DNA of 64,000 nucleotides, from the NCBI GenBank assembly GCA_016708785.1, contig JADJFC010000002.1:186001-250000 (forward strand). The letters run 5' to 3'. This DNA is from Bacteroidota bacterium (lineage in GTDB: Bacteria > Bacteroidota > Bacteroidia > AKYH767-A > 2013-40CM-41-45). The notes beneath the pieces are model-generated. The model was not told where the DNA came from. It searched no databases and saw only the letters and a list, made by a program, of their open reading frames with translations. Every line of letters begins with the position of its first letter. Within the stretch, counting starts at the first letter, position 1. A program made the translations under genes and the position numbers. Positions 57,898-64,000 of this stretch are shown here, piece after piece.

Positions 57898-59247
57898 TTA
57901 AAAATTTCCAAGCAAAACAGTCCCTTTGTTAGCATTTATAAGCTTATTATTCTCATAAATCAGCTCACCGTTGATAAAAGTCTTGTGAACTTTCCCGGCA
58001 AATGGCTTTCCTGAATATGGGCTTACCTTATGCCTATGGTGTATTTCTTCCGAAGAGAAAGTTGTTGTCCCATTAGGATCCCAAATGAAAAAATCGGCAT
58101 CAGCTCCGTTTTCTAGTTTCCCTTTATTCGAAAGTCCTAAAAAATCAGCCGGTGATGCTGAAAGCCATTTTGCAATATCTTCTACTGAAAAATTTCTTCT
58201 TTTTGCTTCAGTCCAAAGAGAACATAGTGCAAATTGTAGTCCTGCTATTCCACCCCAGGCTTTTGAAAGATCGCCACTCGAGATCTCTTTTAAATCTGGC
58301 GGAGCAGGTGAGTGGTCTGTTGCAACAAAATCAATCAAGCCTGATTTCAATGCATCCCAAAGTTTATTGTTATTTTCTCTTTCACGAATTGGTGGCGCAC
58401 ATTTGTAGATCGTTTCACCATTTGGAATGTCTTCTGCATTGAGCGTCAAATAATGTTGCGCTGTTTCAACAGTCAGATTCAATCCTTCTGCTTTTGCTTC
58501 GGCAATCATCGGTAATGCTTCTGCCGATGAAAGATGTACGATGTGTACATGAGCTTCCGTTTCTCTACAAAGATCGATCATCATAGCAATCGCTTTGTTT
58601 TCCCATTCTTTCGGACGAGAACGCAAATAACTCATGTAATCGTTTGGATTATTTTTGTGTTCTGCAATTCCGGGATGATCTTCTGTTAATTCACAATGAA
58701 CTAACAAGGGCCGATTATATTTTTTAATTATTTGAAGTGCATTTTTCAAATCGGCTTTTTCTGTATTTGGAAAATCATCGATTCCCGAATGAGTTAAAAA
58801 TGCTTTCAATCCAAGAACTCCTGACTTCAACAAATCATCGAGTTCATTTCTATTACCGGGAATCACTCCGCCCCAGAATCCGACATTGACATTCAATTTA
58901 TCTTTTGCTGCTTCAAGTTTTAATTTAAAGTTGGTGACATTCGTTGTTACAGGTGATGAATTCAATGGCATATCTACAAGCAATGTTATTCCTGATGCCG
59001 CTGCAGCAGTTGTCGCCGTCTCAAATCCTTCCCATTGTGTTCGACCCGGTTCATTGATATGAACATGTGGGTCGATCAATCCGGGCATGATGAAAAGATC
59101 CTTAGCCATTTCAATCTCACCGTCAAAATCACCGGGAAGGAATTCGTCGATTTCTGTGATCTTCCCATCTTTCACGATCAGACAACCGGAAATTACTCCA
59201 TTAGGAGTAACAATATGATCACTTATGATTGCCAGCTTTTTCGTCAT
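57898..59247 (-). CDS. allB: Allantoinase
   Basis: Cyclic amidohydrolase, ~449 residues from the ATG at 59247 (MTKKLAIISDH); the frame extends ten codons upstream to 59277 but would then overlap a -7-like box. Metal site GLIDPHVHINEPGRTQWEGF, carboxylated Lys in LGLKAFLTHSG, His ligands VHCELTEDH and HIVHLSSAEALP, catalytic Asp in VATDHSPAPPDLK. Opens allantoin to allantoate. Distinguished from dihydropyrimidinase at 43185 by the INEPGRT...WEG signature and by its purine neighbours. Heads the allB-alc-uraD-uraH run. Confidence 0.93.
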   Translation of the reverse strand: MTKKLAIISDHIVTPNGVISGCLIVKDGKITEIDEFLPGDFDGEIEMAKDLFIMPGLIDPHVHINEPGRTQWEGFETATTAAAASGITLLVDMPLNSSPVTTNVTNFKLKLEAAKDKLNVNVGFWGGVIPGNRNELDDLLKSGVLGLKAFLTHSGIDDFPNTEKADLKNALQIIKKYNRPLLVHCELTEDHPGIAEHKNNPNDYMSYLRSRPKEWENKAIAMMIDLCRETEAHVHIVHLSSAEALPMIAEAKAEGLNLTVETAQHYLTLNAEDIPNGETIYKCAPPIRERENNNKLWDALKSGLIDFVATDHSPAPPDLKEISSGDLSKAWGGIAGLQFALCSLWTEAKRRNFSVEDIAKWLSASPADFLGLSNKGKLENGADADFFIWDPNGTTTFSSEEIHHRHKVSPYSGKPFAGKVHKTFINGELIYENNKLINANKGTVLLGNF

Positions 59248-59274
59248 CTTCAAAAGAATAATTGTGATAGTAAA

Positions 59275-59282
59275 CAAAAATA
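59275..59282 (-). promoter_or_regulatory. Candidate -7 box for the allantoinase operon
   Basis: Minus strand TATTTTTG matches TAnnTTTG, 28 bp before the allantoinase ATG at 59247. No clear TTG partner. The divergent xdhC starts 34 bp to the right. Confidence 0.3.
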
Positions 59283-59315
59283 GAATTAATTTCGATTTCT
59301 GAATGTGATTCTTTT

Positions 59316-60278
59316 ATGATTGAATTAAAACTGTGGCAATATGTTCTAAGTCAGCTGGAAACAGGTAATCCTGTCGTCCTCATGTGTGTATTGGAAAGCC
59401 ATGGAAGCAGTCCCGGTCGACGTGGTTTCAAAATGGCCGTTACACACAATCACCATGTCGGATCAATCGGCGGGGGAATGATGGAACATAAATTTGTTGA
59501 TCTTGCAAAAGAATGTTTACTCGATGAAAGCGATAATTTTCTTCTGAAAAAACAAGTCCACAGTAAATCTGCAAAACTGAATCAAAGCGGAATGATCTGT
59601 TCCGGAGAGCAAACCATCTATTTGGCCCCTGTAAAACACGATGACATTGATTCAGTCAAATTGCTGATCAATTCTCTGCAAAATAATCAGCATGGCACTT
59701 TGAAATTAAGTCCGATCGGAATCCAGTTCTCAATTCTGCCTATAAAGGAAAATTATCACTTCGAAATGAAAAGTGAAGAGGATTGGATCTACAAAGAAAG
59801 AACAGGTTTCAAGAACGTCTTACATATTATCGGTGGTGGTCATTGTGGATTAGCTCTTTCGGAACTAATGAGTAAAATGGATTTTCATATTCACATTTAT
59901 GATGACCGCAAAGATCTAAGTACGATGATGGAAAATAATTTTGTTCATGAAAAAAGATTCGTGAACGATTATTCAGAATTATCTGACCTCATTTCAGGAG
60001 GAGAAAATGTGTATGTTGCTATCATGACCTTCGGTTATCGAAGTGACAATATTGCTTTGCGTGCAGTGATCAATAAAGATTTTAAATATTTGGGTGTTCT
60101 TGGCAGTCAAACCAAAATGGATGAACTTTTCAAAGAATGGAAACACGATGGACTAAGTCTGAAACGTCTCGAAAAAATTCATTCGCCAATCGGTCTTTCA
60201 ATAAAGAGTCAGTCGCCGATGGAAATTGCAATAAGCATTGCGGCAGAAATTATTAAAGTAAAGAATGTGGATCTTTAA
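59316..60278 (+). CDS. xdhC: XdhC/CoxI-family xanthine dehydrogenase maturation protein
   Basis: 320 residues. N-terminal XdhC/CoxI domain (VLESHGSSPGRRGFKMAV, GSIGGGMMEHKFVDLA) and C-terminal Rossmann domain (HIIGGGHCGLALSELM, IYDDRKDL, YVAIMTFGYRSDNIALRA, GVLGSQTKMDEL). Inserts the sulfurated molybdenum cofactor into XdhB. Divergent from allantoinase with ~68 bp between starts, so likely co-regulated with the urate branch. Separated from xdhAB by 9 kb. Confidence 0.93.
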   Translation: MIELKLWQYVLSQLETGNPVVLMCVLESHGSSPGRRGFKMAVTHNHHVGSIGGGMMEHKFVDLAKECLLDESDNFLLKKQVHSKSAKLNQSGMICSGEQTIYLAPVKHDDIDSVKLLINSLQNNQHGTLKLSPIGIQFSILPIKENYHFEMKSEEDWIYKERTGFKNVLHIIGGGHCGLALSELMSKMDFHIHIYDDRKDLSTMMENNFVHEKRFVNDYSELSDLISGGENVYVAIMTFGYRSDNIALRAVINKDFKYLGVLGSQTKMDELFKEWKHDGLSLKRLEKIHSPIGLSIKSQSPMEIAISIAAEIIKVKNVDL

Positions 60279-60346
60279 ATCAATTCTAAATTAAAATTGC
60301 GAAGGATTTTGCGTGGGTTTGTCAAATTTATTTCTCAAACTTTGAA

Positions 60347-61777
60347 CTAATTTATTCGGCGGCTTAAAAATAAGTAGACAAAGAAAGATACCCCAAACCC
60401 CACAAACCAAGCATAATTATAAAGTCCCGAAATCCAAGAGTACACGTGTTCAGTTGGTATAACATGAATAGCAACTAAAAATCCCGGTATGTTCGGAATA
60501 ATTCCTAAAAGCAATGCAGCTATTGCCGCTCGATTGAAACCATTGTTAAAAGTGTATCGTGCTCGTGTTTCATACAATTCTTGCACAACAAGTTTTTGTT
60601 TTTTGATGTAGAAATAGTCTGCAATCATAATTCCTCCGACTGGACCAAGCAAAGAAGAGTAGGCGATAAGCCATGTGAAAATATATCCGTTCGGATCTGC
60701 GATTAATTTCCATGGCAAAATAAGGATGCCAATTACACCTGTAATATATCCTCCTGTTGTAAAACTGATCTTGGATGGCGAAAGATTTGCAAAATCATTC
60801 GCAGGACTAACAATATTCGCTGCAATATTTGTGGCCAATGTTGAAAGTGCAACAGCGATCATTGCAAAACTTACCAGCCATTTGCTAGTAAACTTCCCTG
60901 CCAATACCAATGGATCCCAGATCATACTACCATATATGATAACTGTTGCTGAAGTTACTACAACACCGATGAATGAGAAGAGAGTCATTGATGTCGGTAG
61001 TCCAATTGCCTGACCAACAATTTGTGCCCGTTGGCTTTTTGCATAGCGTGTGAAGTCCGGTATATTCAGCGATAATGTAGCCCAGTATCCTACCATCCCT
61101 GTTAACCCGGGAAAAAAGTATTTCCAAAATTCTGCATTCGTTGTAAATTTTGATGGTTGTGCCAAGATCGGTCCTAAACCATTGCCTGCAGAAATTGCCC
61201 AGAACAACAATGCCAATGCCGCTATAGGTAAAAAGAATGCTTTAAAGATCAATAGTTTTTTAATGCTATCAACACCAAGTTTCACAACATACATGTTGAT
61301 CAGCCAGAATAGAAAGAATGTTATTGCCGGTCCGGTTTCTAATCCGAACGATGCCGGAAAAATCATTGGTAAATTTTCAAACGATGGAAACCACACTTTC
61401 ATCATCTGATAAAGAGCAAAACCTCCTATCCATGTTTGTATTCCAAACCATCCACAAGCAACAATTGCTCTCAGCATTGCTGGGATGTTTGCCCCTCTGG
61501 TGCCAAAACTTGCTCGCGCTAATACAGGAAAAGGTATTCCGTATTTCGCCCCTGCATGTCCGTTGAGGATCATTGGGAGAAGCACGATAGTGTTTCCAAG
61601 AAAAATAGTGAGTATCGCTTGCCACCAATTCATGCCGCCGCCAATAAGTGAACTGGCCAACATGTATGTTGGAATACACAACGACATGCTTATCCATAGT
61701 GCAGCATAGTTCCAGGTATTCCATGATCTTTTCTCCTGTGGAATAGGAGCGAGGTCTTCGCTATATAAGTCGGACAT
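60347..61777 (-). CDS. NCS1-family nucleobase/allantoin permease
   Basis: 476 residues, about twelve transmembrane helices. N-terminal NTWNYAALWISMSLCIPTYML, then GTRGANIPAMLRAIVACGWFGIQTWIGG, and a central LNIPDFTRYAKSQRAQIVGQ, as in NCS1 (Mhp1, PucI, CodB-type) transporters. The sequence alone cannot separate cytosine, uracil and allantoin specificity. Given that the island handles both purine and pyrimidine rings, any of these is possible. Convergent with xdhC; a heptad palindrome separates it from the aminotransferase gene. Confidence 0.9.
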   Translation of the reverse strand: MSDLYSEDLAPIPQEKRSWNTWNYAALWISMSLCIPTYMLASSLIGGGMNWWQAILTIFLGNTIVLLPMILNGHAGAKYGIPFPVLARASFGTRGANIPAMLRAIVACGWFGIQTWIGGFALYQMMKVWFPSFENLPMIFPASFGLETGPAITFFLFWLINMYVVKLGVDSIKKLLIFKAFFLPIAALALLFWAISAGNGLGPILAQPSKFTTNAEFWKYFFPGLTGMVGYWATLSLNIPDFTRYAKSQRAQIVGQAIGLPTSMTLFSFIGVVVTSATVIIYGSMIWDPLVLAGKFTSKWLVSFAMIAVALSTLATNIAANIVSPANDFANLSPSKISFTTGGYITGVIGILILPWKLIADPNGYIFTWLIAYSSLLGPVGGIMIADYFYIKKQKLVVQELYETRARYTFNNGFNRAAIAALLLGIIPNIPGFLVAIHVIPTEHVYSWISGLYNYAWFVGFGVSFFVYLFLSRRIN

Positions 61778-61811
61778 GTTTTTCCTGTTTAGTTAGTATT
61801 AATTTGGATGA

Positions 61812-61887
61812 GGTCAAAGGTCAAAGGTCAAAGGTCAACCGAGTTTGCGAATTTGTTGACTTTTGACCTTTGACCTTTTACCTTTAC
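61812..61887. repeat. Heptad-repeat palindrome (GGTCAAA type)
   Basis: GGTCAAA three times plus GGTCAAC, a 15-base loop, then GTTGACT TTTGACC TTTGACC TTTTACC: an almost perfect hairpin with period 7. It fills the gap between the aminotransferase stop and the NCS1 permease start. Confidence 0.9.
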
Positions 61888-61894
61888 AGTGGCA

Positions 61895-63247
61895 TCAATT
61901 ACAATATTCATCCGCCACCGCAATCGCTTTCGAAATGATATCCAGGCCTTCGTCCATTTCATCTTGTGTAATGCATAGTGGAGGAGCAGTGAAAATATAA
62001 TTCCAACGTACGAATGTAAACAAACCAAGTTCTAGCAATTTTGCATTAACTTTATTCATCACTTCCATTTCGTTCGCTGTTGCATTCCAAGGCGCCATCG
62101 GTTCTTTCGTTTTTCTATTCTTAACGATTTCAATACAACCTAATAGACCTGTATTTCTATAATCACCGATACTCTCATGCTTTTCCATCATGGCAGCAAC
62201 TCTTTTGTCCATATATGCGCCCATCTTGGCAGCATTCTCGATCAACTTTTCATCTTCATAGATCTGCAAAACTTCAACTGCCGCAGCACATGCAACAGCA
62301 TGTCCGGAATATGTTAATCCAAGTGGTAATGGTTTGTTATCAAATGCCGCAATAAGTTCTTCCTTGATGATAATACCACCTAACGGAATGTAACCGCATG
62401 TCAATCCTTTTGCAAAACACATAATATCAGGAACAACATTGTGATGATTCACACCAAACCATTTTCCCGTTCTTCCAAAGCCGCTCATCACTTCATCGCA
62501 AATTAAAATGATACCATATCGATCAGCGATCTCTCTAATCTTTTGCCAGTAGCCCGGCGGATATTTAATACATCCACTTGATCCACTTTCACCTTCCATT
62601 AAAATAGCAGCAACATTTTGAGGGCCTTCAAATTTGATGATTCGCTCCATATGATCTGCAGCATTCTGTGCGCACTCTTCTTTCGTTTTACTATTCCATG
62701 GATCACGATAGAAATAAGGATTCTCAACGTGAATGAAATTAGGCGCACCTTGTGAATCATGCGGATTCCCTCTGGGATCCCCACTTGCCGACATTGCTCC
62801 ATATGAAGCACCATGATAACCTTGATACAACGTAATGACTTTATGTCGACCTGTATATAGTCGTGCGAATTTGATTGCATTCTCAACCGCTTCCGCTCCT
62901 GCATTAGTAAAAAATGTTTTCTTCAATGATCCCGGTGTGATCTCTGCAAGTTTTTTTCCTAATTCACCTCTGGCTTTCGTGATCATTCCAGGATGAACAA
63001 AAGAAACTTCATCCATCTGACGCATCACAGCGTCCTTCACTCTCGGATGACCATGGCCGATATTCATATTCATCAATTGCGAAGAGAAATCCATATAACG
63101 TTTACCGCTACGATCATGAATATATACACCTTTAGCATCACAAATATTCAGCGGATTCAATCCCGACTGCTTCTGCCATGAAAAAATGGTGTAATCTAAA
63201 TTGTTCTGAAGAATTATTTCTCTTTCGTTTAATGTTTTTGTTTCCAT
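61895..63247 (-). CDS. Class III omega-aminotransferase, probable beta-alanine transaminase
   Basis: 450 residues, PLP fold type I. AGAEAVENAIKFAR phosphate-binding region, GYHGASYGAMSASGDPRG, LICDEVMSGFGRTGKWF with the PLP Asp, and the Schiff-base Lys in MCFAKGLTCGYIPLGG. It would transfer the amino group of beta-alanine or beta-aminoisobutyrate to pyruvate or 2-oxoglutarate, giving malonate or methylmalonate semialdehyde. This is inferred from its place between nucleobase genes and the semialdehyde dehydrogenase at 63374. Substrate not readable from sequence alone. Confidence 0.85.
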   Translation of the reverse strand: METKTLNEREIILQNNLDYTIFSWQKQSGLNPLNICDAKGVYIHDRSGKRYMDFSSQLMNMNIGHGHPRVKDAVMRQMDEVSFVHPGMITKARGELGKKLAEITPGSLKKTFFTNAGAEAVENAIKFARLYTGRHKVITLYQGYHGASYGAMSASGDPRGNPHDSQGAPNFIHVENPYFYRDPWNSKTKEECAQNAADHMERIIKFEGPQNVAAILMEGESGSSGCIKYPPGYWQKIREIADRYGIILICDEVMSGFGRTGKWFGVNHHNVVPDIMCFAKGLTCGYIPLGGIIIKEELIAAFDNKPLPLGLTYSGHAVACAAAVEVLQIYEDEKLIENAAKMGAYMDKRVAAMMEKHESIGDYRNTGLLGCIEIVKNRKTKEPMAPWNATANEMEVMNKVNAKLLELGLFTFVRWNYIFTAPPLCITQDEMDEGLDIISKAIAVADEYCN

Positions 63248-63249
63248 TT

Positions 63250-63359
63250 TGATTCGTATCTCGTTATTCGTTTTTAGTTTTTCGAAATCGATTCTTAGTG
63301 ATTAATTTTCGAAATTATGATCGACAGCTTATGACCTTTGACCCTTTACCTTTGACCTT
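63250..63359. repeat. Two adjoining heptad blocks: degenerate TTCGTTT type and TTTGACC type
   Basis: 63250-63318 reads as degenerate 7-mers (TTCGTAT CTCGTTA TTCGTTT TTAGTTT TTCGAAA TCGATTC TTAGTGA TTAATTT), related to the 42181 element. 63331-63359 is TATGACC TTTGACC CTTTACC TTTGACC, a single arm of the GGTCAAA family. They lie between the aminotransferase start and the dehydrogenase stop. Confidence 0.65.
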
Positions 63360-63373
63360 CTTAAGCCTTCAGC

Positions 63374-64000
63374 TTAACTCATCCAATTCGTCTTCGCCTC
63401 CGGATTCCACTTAATAGATGTTTTCTTCAAATTGGTCCAGAACTCAATTGAACTGTCGCCTGTAATATCTCCAACACCAAATTTTGAATCGTTCCAACCG
63501 CCGAATGAAAACGGTTCGCGTGGAACCGGTACGCCGATATTAATTCCAATCATTCCTGCACTTGCTTTTTCCATCACTTGACGTGCAATGCTTCCACTTT
63601 GTGTAAAGACACTTGCAGCGTTTCCGTAGGCTGATCCGTTCTCAATCGAAAGTGCTTCGTCAATCGAACTTGCACGCATAATTGCGATCACAGGTCCGAA
63701 TACTTCTTCTTTAGCTATAGCCATGTCAGGAGTTACGAAATCAATTACAGTCGGACCAACGTAATATCCGTTTTCCATTCCGGCCACTGTTGTGTTTCTT
63801 CCGTCAACCAAAATTTTTGCGCCTGCTTTTTCAGCTTCCGTGATATATCGTTCAATTCTTTCTTTCGATTCTTTACTGATCACAGCTCCGAGATTTTTAC
63901 CGGGAATTACTTTTTTAGCCTCATCGCAGATCTTAGAAATGATATGATCAATATTTCCAACTCCAACCATTGCGGATGCTGCCATACAACGCTGGCCCGC
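63374..64000 (-). CDS. mmsA: Methylmalonate/malonate-semialdehyde dehydrogenase (CoA-acylating), C-terminal part
   Basis: Runs off the right edge; 209 residues visible. The catalytic Cys is in AGQRCMAASAM (AGQRC precedes the apparent ATG at 63985, showing that codon is internal). Then KEEVFGPVIAIMRASS and FTQSGSIARQVMEKASAGMIGINIGVPVPREPFSFGG, whose VPVPREPF is typical of the MMSDH/IolA family. Converts malonate or methylmalonate semialdehyde to acetyl- or propionyl-CoA, finishing reductive pyrimidine breakdown. Confidence 0.92.
   Translation of the reverse strand, partial: AGQRCMAASAMVGVGNIDHIISKICDEAKKVIPGKNLGAVISKESKERIERYITEAEKAGAKILVDGRNTTVAGMENGYYVGPTVIDFVTPDMAIAKEEVFGPVIAIMRASSIDEALSIENGSAYGNAASVFTQSGSIARQVMEKASAGMIGINIGVPVPREPFSFGGWNDSKFGVGDITGDSSIEFWTNLKKTSIKWNPEAKTNWMS

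Noticed and set aside
63374..63985. Complete gene starting at the ATG at 63985
   Set aside because: The codons before it read AGQRC, the catalytic-Cys motif of the dehydrogenase, so the ATG is internal and the gene runs off the window.

Overview
The window looks like chromosomal DNA of a Bacteroidota bacterium. The AT-rich base composition, two proteins ending in type A type IX secretion (T9SS) sorting domains, SprB-like repeats, TAnnTTTG promoter boxes, a near absence of Shine-Dalgarno sites and a 23S-intervening-sequence-type four-helix bundle protein all point that way. No rRNA, phage or intact insertion sequence was seen. At least ten single-base frame breaks and one nonsense codon interrupt otherwise well-conserved genes, several at homopolymers. 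I read most of these as residual sequencing or assembly errors and describe the broken genes as reconstructed wholes.

Layout. 0-3.4 kb: end of a hypothetical gene and a pair of M16 metallopeptidases. 3.6-12.3 kb: one giant cyclic beta-1,2-glucan synthase-like gene in three pieces. 12.4-14.7 kb: minus-strand operon of an ECF sigma factor, a probable anti-sigma factor and a secreted/outer-membrane protein. 14.9-17.3 kb: T9SS-secreted sugar-dehydrogenase-like protein. 17.6-21.5 kb: four-helix bundle protein, tRNA-Leu and tRNA-Gly, a LytTR response regulator and a DnaQ/GIY-YIG nuclease. 22.0-38.7 kb: a giant T9SS surface protein with about 75 near-identical 52-residue (156 bp) repeats plus about six diverged ones. 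38.9-39.3 kb: small membrane protein.

39.4-64.0 kb is a nucleobase catabolism island. Pyrimidine arm: cytosine deaminase, dihydropyrimidine dehydrogenase PreA/PreT, dihydropyrimidinase, beta-ureidopropionase, then an omega-aminotransferase and methylmalonate/malonate-semialdehyde dehydrogenase that take beta-alanine to acyl-CoA. Purine arm: xanthine dehydrogenase XdhA/XdhB with XdhC, membrane cytochrome-c urate oxidase PuuD, 5-hydroxyisourate hydrolase, OHCU decarboxylase, allantoinase and allantoicase. An NCS1 permease provides uptake. Less expected members are a THEP1-type NTPase, a membrane protein that looks partly like an ECF transporter, a CitE-like (DUF6986-type) lyase, an alpha/beta hydrolase and a membrane histidine kinase. 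No ureidoglycolate lyase, urease or guanine deaminase is visible.

A striking feature outside the genes is a set of intergenic palindromes whose arms are tandem 7-bp repeats. The heptad differs from site to site (TTGACCT, TTTTTCG, GAATTGT/GAATTAC, ACTCCAA, ACACTCG). They sit at many gene junctions, especially inside the catabolic island.
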